A stretch of DNA of 9,822 nucleotides from Candidatus Poribacteria bacterium (GTDB lineage Bacteria > Poribacteria > WGA-4E > B28-G17): contig QNBQ01000034.1 in the NCBI GenBank assembly GCA_003645735.1, forward strand, positions 1-9,822, given 5' to 3'. Below, piece after piece: positions 1 to 7,151 of this stretch. Under the pieces are notes generated by a model. It saw only the letters and a program-made list of their open reading frames with translations, was not told the DNA's origin and ran no database searches. Each line of letters starts with the position of its first letter. The first letter of the stretch is position 1. The position numbers were made by a program, and so were the translations under genes.

Positions 1-1151
1 CCGCCGGGGAATCCCACGGAAGATCGCTGACGGTCATCCTGCTCGGGATGCCGGCCGGGCTGAAGGTGTCGATCGATCGGATAAACTCCGAGCTGAGGCG
101 GAGGCAGGGCGGATACGGCAGAGGGGAGAGGATGAGGATCGAGTCGGACGGGGTCGAGGTGACCGCCGGGCTGAGGGGAGGGGTGACGCTGGGATCGCCC
201 ATAGCGATGACCATCGGAAACAGGGATTGGGTCAACTGGGAAAAGGCCATGTCGCCTGAGCCGGAGGGGTTCTCGGAGGAGGAAGCGGAGCTGAGGGCTG
301 TTTACCGGCCCAGGCCGGGACACGCCGACCTGGCCGGCGGGATCAAATACGGCCATATGGACATGAGGAACGTCCTCGAGAGGGCGAGCGCCAGGGAGAC
401 CGCCGCCAGGGTGGCGGCAGGGGCGGTGGCCAAACAGCTTCTCGAACTTTTCGGCGTGAGGATCAGGAGCTACGTGATCCGGATCGGCCCCGTTGAAGCG
501 GACAGGTCGAGGTTCGACCTGGAAAGGGTCGAAAGCTCGCCGGTGAGATGTCCCGACCCGGAGGCGGAGGCGAGGATGATCGAGGAGATAGACAAGGCCA
601 AAGCCGAAGGGGATTCCCTCGGCGGTGTCTTCGAGGTCGCCGCCGAAGAGGTTCCGCCCGGCCTGGGGAGCCACGTGCACTGGCACCTGAGGCTGGACGC
701 TAGGCTGGCCGCCGCCCTCATGAGCATACCGGCGGTCAAAGGGGTCGAGATCGGGTTGGGGTTCAAGGCGGCCGAGCTGCCCGGCTCGAAGGTTCACGAT
801 GAGATCCTCTACTCGCCCGAAAAGGGCCTGTTCAGGGGGGGCAACAACGCCGGCGGGATAGAGGGCGGGATATCGAACGGCGAGCCGATAATCGTCAGGG
901 CGGCGGTGAAACCCATACCGACCCTCAAAAGACCGCTCCGGTCGGTCGACTTAAGAGACAAAACGCCGTGCGAGGCGGCGGCCGAGAGATCGGACGTCTG
1001 CGTGGTGCCGGCTGCCGGCGTGGTGGGGGAGGCGATGGTCGCCCTTGTGCTTGCCGACGCGATGCTCGAAAAGTTCGGCGGCGACCACATCGACGAGGTG
1101 AAACGTAACTTCGAAAGCTACATGGAGAGGGTCTCCAAATGGCTAACATAG
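1..1151 (+). CDS. aroC: Chorismate synthase, 5' end cut off by window
   Basis: Chorismate synthase makes chorismate from 5-enolpyruvylshikimate-3-phosphate using reduced FMN; it is the last step of the shikimate pathway and acts in the cytoplasm. The frame is open from base 3 and reads AGESHG, the family's N-terminal signature, so the ATG at 48 is internal and only about 5-9 residues are missing before the window. The 382 visible residues also show RPGHADL (near 315-336), the [10 protein letters not shown] signature (840-869), RSVDLRD (937-957) and the C-terminal GGDHIDE, so the protein is otherwise full length. The FMN- and substrate-binding histidines of GESHG and RPGHAD are present. It is the first visible gene of the aro operon, and its last 13 bases overlap aroK. 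I see no damage. Identification is from well-conserved motifs. Confidence 0.97.
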   Translation, partial: AGESHGRSLTVILLGMPAGLKVSIDRINSELRRRQGGYGRGERMRIESDGVEVTAGLRGGVTLGSPIAMTIGNRDWVNWEKAMSPEPEGFSEEEAELRAVYRPRPGHADLAGGIKYGHMDMRNVLERASARETAARVAAGAVAKQLLELFGVRIRSYVIRIGPVEADRSRFDLERVESSPVRCPDPEAEARMIEEIDKAKAEGDSLGGVFEVAAEEVPPGLGSHVHWHLRLDARLAAALMSIPAVKGVEIGLGFKAAELPGSKVHDEILYSPEKGLFRGGNNAGGIEGGISNGEPIIVRAAVKPIPTLKRPLRSVDLRDKTPCEAAAERSDVCVVPAAGVVGEAMVALVLADAMLEKFGGDHIDEVKRNFESYMERVSKWLT

Positions 1152-1660
1152 TGCTCATCGGGTTCATGGGGACGGGCAAGACATCGGTCGGCAAAAAGCT
1201 CTCGGAGATCCTCGGCTACCCGATGGTGGACGTCGACGAGCTGATCGAGCAGGAGCTGAGGATGTCCATCCCGGAGATATTCAAGCGGTTCGGCGAGAGG
1301 TTCTTCAGGGATGTGGAGGCGGAGATGATCAAAAAGGTTTCCCAGCTCGACCGCCACATCATCGCCACGGGCGGCGGATCGGTGCTCAGGGAGGAGAACT
1401 GGGCGAACCTCAGGAGGAACGGCGTCATCTTTTGCCTAAACGCCACGCCGGAGGAGATATGGAGGAGGGTCTCGGGTTTCAGCCACAGGCCGCTGCTCAA
1501 CGTCCCCGATCCGATGGGGGCCATCAGGGAGCTTCTGAGGATCAGGGCGCCCTACTACGCGAAGGCCGACCACCAGATCGACACCACCGGCAAATCGATC
1601 GATCAGGTGGTCGAGGAGATATTGGAGATCCTCGAAGCGCTCAAGGGATGCGCGAGGTAA
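1139..1660 (+). CDS. aroK: Shikimate kinase
   Basis: Phosphorylates shikimate at the 3-OH with ATP, step 5 of the shikimate pathway; cytoplasmic. At 173 residues it has the normal size for a monofunctional AroK/AroL. A P-loop GFMGTGKTS lies at residues 8-16. The shikimate-binding residues known from the family are at expected places: D33 in DVDE, R57 in FFRDVE, the GGG at 78-80 and R136 in IRAPYY. The lid arginine is R117 in SHRPLL. The ATG at 1139 is preceded by GGAGAGGG inside the end of aroC and gives the standard N-terminus directly before the P-loop. It overlaps aroC by 13 bases and aroB by 13 bases, which suggests translational coupling. Whether to use aroK or aroL as symbol cannot be settled from sequence alone; the aroC-aroK-aroB context favours aroK. 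Confidence 0.96.
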   Translation: MANIVLIGFMGTGKTSVGKKLSEILGYPMVDVDELIEQELRMSIPEIFKRFGERFFRDVEAEMIKKVSQLDRHIIATGGGSVLREENWANLRRNGVIFCLNATPEEIWRRVSGFSHRPLLNVPDPMGAIRELLRIRAPYYAKADHQIDTTGKSIDQVVEEILEILEALKGCAR

Positions 1661-2727
1661 GGGTCGACCTGGGCGATAGGGGATATGCGGTCTACATAGG
1701 CCGGGGATCTCTGGGGGAGATCGGGGGGATAGCCCTTCGACACGGCCTCCCGAAGAGGGCGGGCCTGTTCACCAACCCCGAGCTGGTTGACCCCTACGCC
1801 GAAAGGGTTTTGAACTCCCTCAGGGATGCCGGTTTCGACCCCTGGCTCTGCCTCATCCCCTCCGGGGACGAGCACAAATCGTTGGAGGAGGCGTCGAGGA
1901 TATACGGCGAGATGTTGGAGAACCGGATGGACAGGAAATCGGCGGTCATCGCCCTGGGAGGGGGGATGGTGGGCGATCTGGCGGGGTTCGTGGCCGCGAC
2001 CTACATGCGCGGGATACCGTTCGTTCAGGTCCCCACGACGCTTCTCGCTCAGGTCGACGCGAGCATAGGCGGCAAGGTCGCCGTCAACCACCCCAAGGCG
2101 AAGAACCTGATCGGCGCCTTCCATCAGCCCCGGTTCGTGCTGATCGACCCCGAAACGCTCAAAACCCTGCCCGAAAGGGATCTCAAGGCCGGGATGGCCG
2201 AGGTGATAAAACACGGGCTGATAATGGATCGGGAGCTTTTCGAGATGGTCGAATCGGAGCTCGAGGGGATCCTATCGCTCGACATGCCGCTCCTGGAGGA
2301 GGTGATAGCCCGTTCCTGCGCCGATAAGGCGAGGGTGGTCGAGCGCGACGAAAAGGAAAGCGGGCTGAGGGCGATCCTCAACTACGGCCACACCGTCGGA
2401 CATGCGATCGAGGCCGCCACCGGATACGAGAGGTTCAGGCACGGCGAGGCCGTCTCGATCGGGATGGTCTGCGCCGGTCGGATATCGCTCAGGCGGGGGA
2501 TGATGACCGAGGGGGAGTTTGCGAGGATGAGGGAGCTGCTCGAAAGGACGGGCCTTCCGGTCGATTTCCCCGACGACCTCGACCCACATCTCGTTTTGAA
2601 GCTGATCAGGCACGACAAGAAGGTGAAAGCCGGCAGGCTGAACTTCATACTGCTTGAGGGGATAGGGAGGGCGAGGATCGTCGATGACGTCTCAGAAGAG
2701 GAGATACTCGAATCGATGAGGGGTTGA
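1648..2727 (+). CDS. aroB: 3-dehydroquinate synthase
   Basis: Converts DAHP to 3-dehydroquinate, the second step of the shikimate pathway, using NAD+ and a divalent metal. The open frame extends back to 1432, but that part is the aroK gene read in another frame. The ATG at 1648 gives 359 residues starting [18 protein letters not shown], the usual N-terminus and length. Visible features are the NAD-binding GGGMVGD at 104-110, PTTLLAQVDASIGGK at 129-143, the metal ligands E185 (GMAEVIKHG), H248 (NYGHTVGHA) and H265 (RHGEA), and the C-terminal helical domain with the HDKK motif near 322. The start lies inside the aroK 3' end (13-base overlap), and aroQ follows after 3 bases. All catalytic positions I can place are intact. 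Confidence 0.97.
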   Translation: MREVRVDLGDRGYAVYIGRGSLGEIGGIALRHGLPKRAGLFTNPELVDPYAERVLNSLRDAGFDPWLCLIPSGDEHKSLEEASRIYGEMLENRMDRKSAVIALGGGMVGDLAGFVAATYMRGIPFVQVPTTLLAQVDASIGGKVAVNHPKAKNLIGAFHQPRFVLIDPETLKTLPERDLKAGMAEVIKHGLIMDRELFEMVESELEGILSLDMPLLEEVIARSCADKARVVERDEKESGLRAILNYGHTVGHAIEAATGYERFRHGEAVSIGMVCAGRISLRRGMMTEGEFARMRELLERTGLPVDFPDDLDPHLVLKLIRHDKKVKAGRLNFILLEGIGRARIVDDVSEEEILESMRG

Positions 2728-2730
2728 ACG

Positions 2731-3171
2731 ATGAGGATTCTGGTCATCCACGGGCCTAACTTGAACCTCCTGGGCAGGAGGGAGCCGGAGATCTACGGGA
2801 GGGAGAGCTTGGAGGAGATAAACGAGATGTTGAGGAGGAAGGCGGAGGAGCTGGGGGTGGAGCTGAGGATAATCCAGTCCAACTACGAGGGGGAGATAGT
2901 GACGGCGATAGGCGAGGCGATGGACTGGGCGGACGGGATAATCATCAACCCGGCGGCCTACACCCACACGAGCGTGGCCATCAGGGACGCCCTGGCGGCA
3001 GCCGGCCTGCCCGCCATCGAGGTTCACATCTCAAACATCTTCAAACGGGAGCCCTTCAGGCATCATTCCTACATCTCCCCCGTCGTCGACGGCGTGATAA
3101 CCGGCCTCGGGGGGTATGGATACGTGTTGGCATTGGAGGCGCTTGTGAGGAGACTTTCGGACAAAACCTAG
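2731..3171 (+). CDS. aroQ: Type II 3-dehydroquinate dehydratase
   Basis: Dehydrates 3-dehydroquinate to 3-dehydroshikimate, step 3 of the shikimate pathway. This is the small, dodecameric type II enzyme, unrelated to the type I AroD. The protein has 146 residues, the normal length. It begins with HGPNLNLLG (residues 7-15). Catalytic and substrate-binding residues are visible: R17, Y22 (EIYG), N73 in INPAAYTHTS, H79, and the EVHISN block with H99. The C-terminal GLGGYGY segment is also typical. The ATG follows the aroB stop by 3 bases, with the ribosome binding site GAGGGG in the last aroB codons. It is the last aro gene of the run; a 56-base spacer separates it from efp. No terminator-like hairpin is visible after the stop, so transcription probably continues into efp. 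Confidence 0.97.
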   Translation: MRILVIHGPNLNLLGRREPEIYGRESLEEINEMLRRKAEELGVELRIIQSNYEGEIVTAIGEAMDWADGIIINPAAYTHTSVAIRDALAAAGLPAIEVHISNIFKREPFRHHSYISPVVDGVITGLGGYGYVLALEALVRRLSDKT

Positions 3172-3172
3172 A

Positions 3173-3207
3173 TCTCTCGTCTCTCGACTCTTGACTCTCG
3201 ACTAAAC
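3173..3207 (+). repeat. Degenerate tandem heptamer between aroQ and efp
   Basis: Directly after the aroQ stop lie five 7-base units: TCTCTCG, TCTCTCG, ACTCTTG, ACTCTCG and the decayed ACTAAAC. The first four differ at only a few positions from a consensus WCTCTCG. It is the only extended noncoding stretch in the window (3172-3227). It is pyrimidine-rich on the plus strand, unlike the purine-rich genes around it. No hairpin or T-run typical of a rho-independent terminator is present. Its role is unknown; it could be neutral slippage or could pair with the efp ribosome binding site just downstream. Confidence 0.75.
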
Positions 3208-3211
3208 TATG

Positions 3212-3222
3212 AGGGAGGGTGA
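3212..3222 (+). promoter_or_regulatory. Ribosome binding site of efp
   Basis: The purine tract AGGGAGGGTGA ends 5 bases before the ATG at 3228 and overlaps the GTG at 3219 that could otherwise be read as the start. The spacing and the family N-terminus (MATTADFRNG) both decide for ATG 3228. Confidence 0.7.
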
Positions 3223-3227
3223 ATCCG

Positions 3228-3794
3228 ATGGCCACAACCGCGGATTTCAGAAACGGGATGGTCATTAGGTTGGAGGACGGCGAGCTTTACACGATCGTGG
3301 AGTTCCAGCACGTCAAGCTCGGAAGGGGCGGGGCGTTCGTCAGGACGAAGCTCAAGAGGGTGACAGATGGGAGCGTCTTCGAGCGGAACTTCAGGGCCGG
3401 GGAGAGGGTCGAGGAGGTGAGGCTGGAGGAGAGGGAGGCCCAGTATCTCTACACCGACGGCGACAGATACTACTTCATGGACAACGAGACGTTCGAGCAG
3501 TATGAGATACCGAGCCAGCTGGTGGAGGACGTGATGAAGTTCGTGAAGGAGAACAGCGACGTTACGATACTGTTCGACGAGGGCAGGCCCGTCCTGGTCC
3601 AGCCCCCGACCTTCGTCGAGCTCAAGGTGGTCGAGACGGAGCCGGGGATAAGGGGCGACACGGTCAGCGGCGGCTCAAAAGTGGCCAAACTCGAAACCGG
3701 ATTGGTCCTCAGGGTTCCCCTCTTCATCGAGGAGGGGGATGTGATCAAAATAGACACGCGCACCGGCGAATACGTCGAGCGCGTGGGCAAATGA
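3228..3794 (+). CDS. efp: Elongation factor P, arginine-tip type
   Basis: EF-P binds between the P and E sites of the ribosome and stimulates peptide bond formation at polyproline stretches. From ATG 3228 the protein has 188 residues, the same as in E. coli; the in-frame GTG at 3219 would add only three residues and lies inside the ribosome binding site. The three-domain layout is complete: a KOW-like N domain (MATTADFRNGMVI onwards), a middle OB domain, and the C-terminal OB domain with GIRGDTVSGGSKVAKLETG and the closing IKIDTRTGEYV signature. The functional loop reads HVKLGRGGAF, so the residue at the position of E. coli Lys34 is Arg33. The loop resembles the Thermus form (KLGRGGA) more than the lysine forms modified by EpmA. 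No modification gene such as earP is in the window. It sits in the operon 56 bases after aroQ and 12 before accB, a common bacterial order. Confidence 0.97.
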   Translation: MATTADFRNGMVIRLEDGELYTIVEFQHVKLGRGGAFVRTKLKRVTDGSVFERNFRAGERVEEVRLEEREAQYLYTDGDRYYFMDNETFEQYEIPSQLVEDVMKFVKENSDVTILFDEGRPVLVQPPTFVELKVVETEPGIRGDTVSGGSKVAKLETGLVLRVPLFIEEGDVIKIDTRTGEYVERVGK

Positions 3795-3806
3795 AGGTGG
3801 GCTGAG

Positions 3807-4304
3807 ATGGCTAAAGGGGGCAACAGGATCGATATCGACGAGCTCCGCCGGCTCATCCACGAGCTGTCGGAGATAATGAAGGAGAACGACCTGAGCGAGG
3901 TGAGCTTTGAGAGGGAGGGGTTCAAGATCAGCTTGAAGCGGACGCCCGATCTGACGGCGCTGCTCCAAACAGCCCTCGCCCAGGCGAGGGCGAAGCCCGA
4001 GCTGGCGGTCGAGGAACGGCCCGCTCTCGAAGCTGAAGAGGAGGAGTTCGAATACATAACCGCGCCGATGCCCGGAACCTTCTACAGGGCGCCCTCGCCG
4101 GGCGCGAAGCCGTTCGTCGAGGTGGGCGACGTGGTGAGGGGCAGATCGGACGAATACGAGGGCGACACGGTCTGCATCATCGAGGCGATGAAGGTGATGA
4201 ACGAGATAAAGCCCGAGTTCGACTGCCAGATAGTCGAGATACTGGTCGAAAACGGCCAGAGGGTCGAATACGGCCAGAGGCTGTTCAAGGTGAAGAGGGT
4301 CTGA
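3807..4304 (+). CDS. accB: Biotin carboxyl carrier protein of acetyl-CoA carboxylase
   Basis: BCCP carries the biotin that AccC carboxylates and that the AccAD transferase then uses to make malonyl-CoA, the first committed step of fatty acid synthesis. The protein has 165 residues: an N-terminal helical part (1-45), a short acidic linker (about 60-82, many Glu and Ala) and a C-terminal biotinyl domain (about 83-165). The domain holds PMPGTFYRAPSPGAKPF, including the thumb loop typical of BCCP, and the biotin site EAMKVMNE with Lys129. Compared with E. coli BCCP, the turn before GDT carries about six extra residues (111-118, RGRSDEYE). ATG 3807 follows the ribosome binding site AGGTGGG with a 5-base spacer. 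accC begins 3 bases after the stop. The accBC pair is typical of bacterial multi-subunit ACC; accA and accD are not in the window. Confidence 0.97.
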   Translation: MAKGGNRIDIDELRRLIHELSEIMKENDLSEVSFEREGFKISLKRTPDLTALLQTALAQARAKPELAVEERPALEAEEEEFEYITAPMPGTFYRAPSPGAKPFVEVGDVVRGRSDEYEGDTVCIIEAMKVMNEIKPEFDCQIVEILVENGQRVEYGQRLFKVKRV

Positions 4305-4307
4305 AGG

Positions 4308-5669
4308 ATGTTCAACAAGGTTCTGATAGCCAACCGCGGGGAGATAGCCGTCAGGATAATAAGGGCCTGCAAGGAGCTGGGGATAAAGACCGTAGCGGTT
4401 TATTCCACAGCCGACAGGGACTCCCTCCACGTTCAATACGCCGACGAGGCGGTCTGCATCGGCCCCCCGCCCTCCTCCGAAAGCTACCTCAACATCCCAA
4501 ACATCATAGCCGCAGCCGAGATAACGGACGCGGACGCCATCCACCCGGGCTACGGCTTCCTGGCCGAAAACCCCTCCTTCGCGGAGGTGTGCGAGGAGTG
4601 CAGGATCACCTTCATAGGCCCCACCTCGAAGAACATCGCGCTGATGGGCGACAAGGTCAGGGCGAAGGAGGCGATGGCCAAGGCGGGGCTGAAGCTGCTC
4701 CCGGGGAGCAGGAGCGGGTTCAGGAGAAGGAGGATGGTCGTCAGGGACGAGGAGGAGGCGGTGAAGATCGCCAGGCAGATCGGGTATCCGGTGGCGGTCA
4801 AGGCGGTGGCCGGAGGAGGGGGAAGGGGGATCAGGATCGCTCACAACGACGTGACGCTGGTCAACGTCTTCAGAACCGCCCAGGCCGAGGCACAGGCCGC
4901 CTTCGGCAACCCCAACCTCTACATCGAGAAGTGGATAGAGAACGCCAGGCACATAGAGTTCCAGGTGTTGGCCGACAAACACGGCAACGTCGTCGTGCTG
5001 GGCGAGAGGGAGTGCTCGATACAGCGGAAACACCAAAAGCTCCTCGAAGAGGCGCCCTCCCCCGCCCTAAGCCCCAAAAAGCGGGAGAGGATGATAGAGG
5101 CGATCATAAAGGCCATGAGGAGCATCAAATACGTCAACGCCGGGACGCTTGAGTTCCTCATGGACGAGGACGGCGAGCTTTACTTCATCGAGATGAACAC
5201 CCGCATCCAGGTGGAGCACCCCGTGACCGAGATGGTGACAGGCGTGGACATAGTCAAGGAGCAGATATTGATAGCGGCGGGGGAGAGGCTGGATCTGAGG
5301 CAGGAGGACGTGGAGCTCAGGGGACACGCGATCGAGTGCAGGATAAACGCCGAAGACCCTTACTCCGATTTCTCCCCCTCCCCAGGCAGGATAGCCCTGT
5401 TCCACCCGCCCGGCGGCCCCGGCATCAGGCTGGACACCCACATCTACACCGGGTATGAGATCCCGCCATACTACGACTCGCTGGTGGCAAAACTCATCGC
5501 CCACGGCAGGGACAGATCGGAGGCGATCGCCAGGATGAGGAGGGCGCTGGACGAGATGAGGATCGAGGGGATAAAGACCACCGTCCCGCTTCACAAGAAG
5601 ATCCTGGAGGACGAGCGGTTCCTTCAGGGCCGCACCTTCACCAACTTCCTCGACTCGCTCCAGCTATGA
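4308..5669 (+). CDS. accC: Biotin carboxylase subunit of acetyl-CoA carboxylase
   Basis: ATP-grasp enzyme that carboxylates the biotin on BCCP with bicarbonate and ATP. The protein has 453 residues, slightly longer than the E. coli protein of 449. The N-terminal domain starts [17 protein letters not shown]. Residues matching E. coli active-site positions are visible: K116 (GDK), K165 in GYPVAVKA, the glycine-rich loop GGGGRG at 169-174, H215 (ARHIEFQ), K244 (RKHQK), E282, E295, R299 and E303 in [15 protein letters not shown], and R345 (ECRINAEDP). The shift between K116 and K165, against K116 and K159 in E. coli, places a six-residue insertion at about 135-144, containing RSGFRRRR. The insertion sits at the entry to the B domain lid. 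The comB start overlaps the accC stop as ATGA. Pyruvate or propionyl-CoA carboxylase subunits share this fold, but the accB neighbour and length favour AccC. Confidence 0.97.
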   Translation: MFNKVLIANRGEIAVRIIRACKELGIKTVAVYSTADRDSLHVQYADEAVCIGPPPSSESYLNIPNIIAAAEITDADAIHPGYGFLAENPSFAEVCEECRITFIGPTSKNIALMGDKVRAKEAMAKAGLKLLPGSRSGFRRRRMVVRDEEEAVKIARQIGYPVAVKAVAGGGGRGIRIAHNDVTLVNVFRTAQAEAQAAFGNPNLYIEKWIENARHIEFQVLADKHGNVVVLGERECSIQRKHQKLLEEAPSPALSPKKRERMIEAIIKAMRSIKYVNAGTLEFLMDEDGELYFIEMNTRIQVEHPVTEMVTGVDIVKEQILIAAGERLDLRQEDVELRGHAIECRINAEDPYSDFSPSPGRIALFHPPGGPGIRLDTHIYTGYEIPPYYDSLVAKLIAHGRDRSEAIARMRRALDEMRIEGIKTTVPLHKKILEDERFLQGRTFTNFLDSLQL

Positions 5670-6433
5670 AGGTCGACGTCCTGATCTCCCCCTCCGAGCT
5701 TTCGAGCGTCGATCTCCGCGGGATGGCGGTCGTTGTCGTCGACGTGTTGAGGGCCACCAGCACGATCGTGACGGCGCTCGCAAACGGCGCCGCCGAGGTC
5801 GTCCCCGTCGAAACGCCCGAAGAAGCCCTCCGATACAGGCTCGGCGATCCGGCGGCTCTGGCCTGTGGGGCGAGGGGCGGCAAACCGGTGGAGGGGTTCG
5901 GCCTGGGAAACTCCCCCGTCGAATACACCCCGGAAAGGGTCGAGGGCAGGAGGATCTACCTGACCACAACCAACGGAACCGAGGCGATAAGAAAGGCGTT
6001 TGAGAGGGGCGCCGGGGAGGTTCTGATAGGCGCTTTTTTGAACCTGAGCTCCGTTTGCGACGAGCTGAGGCGAAGGGGAAGGGATATCGCGCTGATATGC
6101 GCCGGAAAGGAGGGGAGAGCGGGCTTGGAAGATCTGGTCTTCTGCGGGAGGTGTATCGAGCGGTTGGGCGATGAGGCGGAGCTGACCGACGGGGCCGTGA
6201 TCGCGCGGATCGCCTCCCGAAGCTTCGCCGACGTCAAAGAGGCGCTCCTCTCATCCCAGCACGGTCGATATCTCGTGAGCATAGGTTTCGAGAGGGACAT
6301 CGATTTCTGCGCCCGTGAGGATCTCTTCGATCTCCTCCCGACCGCCGAGCCAGGCGATCTCATCCGGATAACAGCCTCTCCGCGTTGCCCGACAGCACCT
6401 TCTCAAGCTCCCCCTCGGGGATGCCGAGCCTGA
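5666..6433 (+). CDS. comB: 2-phosphosulfolactate phosphatase family protein (ComB-like)
   Basis: ComB is a Mg2+-dependent phosphatase that removes phosphate from 2-phosphosulfolactate to give sulfolactate, known from coenzyme M synthesis in archaea; many bacteria carry homologues with unclear substrates. Family features seen: [13 protein letters not shown] at 22-34, GNSP at 81-84, LTTTNGT at 99-105, [12 protein letters not shown] at 145-156, and SQHGRYL followed by DIDFCA near 196-216. Up to about residue 235 (DLIRI) it matches the usual length of 230-245. The last roughly 20 residues, rich in Pro, Ala and Arg, are unlike the family and arise because the frame runs 74 bases into the oppositely oriented amidohydrolase gene. 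Start and accC stop share ATGA, so it is probably translated with accC. No comA, comC or other sulfonate gene is visible. The family assignment is firm; the substrate is not. Confidence 0.87.
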   Translation: MKVDVLISPSELSSVDLRGMAVVVVDVLRATSTIVTALANGAAEVVPVETPEEALRYRLGDPAALACGARGGKPVEGFGLGNSPVEYTPERVEGRRIYLTTTNGTEAIRKAFERGAGEVLIGAFLNLSSVCDELRRRGRDIALICAGKEGRAGLEDLVFCGRCIERLGDEAELTDGAVIARIASRSFADVKEALLSSQHGRYLVSIGFERDIDFCAREDLFDLLPTAEPGDLIRITASPRCPTAPSQAPPRGCRA

Positions 6434-7151
6434 GGATCCACTCCAGCTCAGCTTTCTGATCGGCCCAGGGCGAGTCGGACGCGAAGAGTATCCTGTCGAA
6501 CCCGTGCTCCCGCATCATCCTCAAAGCCCTCTCATCCTCCATGAAACCCCTCACGTAGGAGGTGTCCAGGTAGATCTCCCTCCCTATCAGCTTTTCCTCG
6601 ACCTCGTCCCACATCTTGAAGCTTCCCATATGCGCCGCGACCACCCTCAGCTTGGGGAACGCCTCCAGTATCCGGAGTATCCTTTCGGGCGTGGCGTGGT
6701 AAGGGGGCGGCAGGCCGATGTCGACGCCGGCGTGTAGCATCAGGATCATCCCCAGCCTCTCCATCGCCTCGTATATCGGCATATACGCCTCGTCGTCGAC
6801 GAACCTCCCCTGATAATCGCAGTGAAGCTTGATCCCCTTGATCCCCAGCTCCTTTATCCTCCTCAGCTCCTCATACGGGTTTTCGAACTCGGGATGCATC
6901 GCGCCGAAGGGGATGATCCTCTCGTTTTTGAGGCCGATGAGCCAGTTGTTTATCGATCTGACCTGGGAGGGCTTCGTGGCAACCGGCTGGACGACGCTGG
7001 CCTCTATTCCGGCCCTCTCCATCGAGCTTAAAAGCCCGGAGATCGTCCCGTCGAAGTAGGGCTTCACCCCCGACTGCGCCGAGAGGATCTCCATCGCCCT
7101 CGGCGCGAGATCATCAGGGAAGGCGTGTACATGGAAATCGATCGCCTTCAT
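6360..7151 (-). CDS. Amidohydrolase family 2 (ACMSD-like) TIM-barrel metal hydrolase
   Basis: A 263-residue protein of the amidohydrolase-2 family (Pfam PF04909 type), which contains metal-dependent hydrolases and decarboxylases such as ACMSD and gamma-resorcylate decarboxylase. Expected metal and catalytic positions are visible: DFHVH with H7 and H9 near the N-terminus, IKGIKLH (K108, H110), LHAGVD (H140), AAHMGS (H174) and the C-terminal FASDSPW with D226. The terminal GNAERLL is also typical. There is no signal peptide, so it should act in the cytoplasm. The substrate cannot be read from the sequence. ATG at 7151 overlaps the stop of the upstream phosphatase gene as ATGA. It is the last gene of the minus-strand unit and its 3' end overlaps comB tail to tail by 74 bases. 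No terminator hairpin is visible. Confidence 0.88.
   Translation of the reverse strand: MKAIDFHVHAFPDDLAPRAMEILSAQSGVKPYFDGTISGLLSSMERAGIEASVVQPVATKPSQVRSINNWLIGLKNERIIPFGAMHPEFENPYEELRRIKELGIKGIKLHCDYQGRFVDDEAYMPIYEAMERLGMILMLHAGVDIGLPPPYHATPERILRILEAFPKLRVVAAHMGSFKMWDEVEEKLIGREIYLDTSYVRGFMEDERALRMMREHGFDRILFASDSPWADQKAELEWILRLGIPEGELEKVLSGNAERLLSG

Noticed and set aside
48..50. ATG at 48 as the aroC start
   Set aside because: The frame before it encodes AGESHG and TVILLG, conserved at the N-terminus of chorismate synthase, so the start lies before the window.
1432..1647. N-terminal extension of AroB back to the ATG at 1432
   Set aside because: It would add 72 residues of low-complexity sequence that is aroK read in another frame; AroB of normal length begins at 1648.
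3191..3214. Promoter before efp, with TTGACT as a -35 box
   Set aside because: TTGACT is one unit of the heptamer repeat, and no -10-like box lies 16-18 bases downstream; the sequence there is the purine-rich ribosome binding site.
3675..5036. Open frame of 453 codons on the minus strand, opposite efp, accB and accC
   Set aside because: It is antisense to three strongly conserved genes; the product is rich in Leu, Pro, His, Asp and Tyr with no domain. It follows from the GC-rich codon bias of the plus strand genes.
6403..6420. Small inverted repeat (CCCC-CTC-GGGG type) near the convergent gene ends as a terminator
   Set aside because: The stem is only four bases, there is no T-run on either strand, and it lies inside the conserved coding end of the amidohydrolase.
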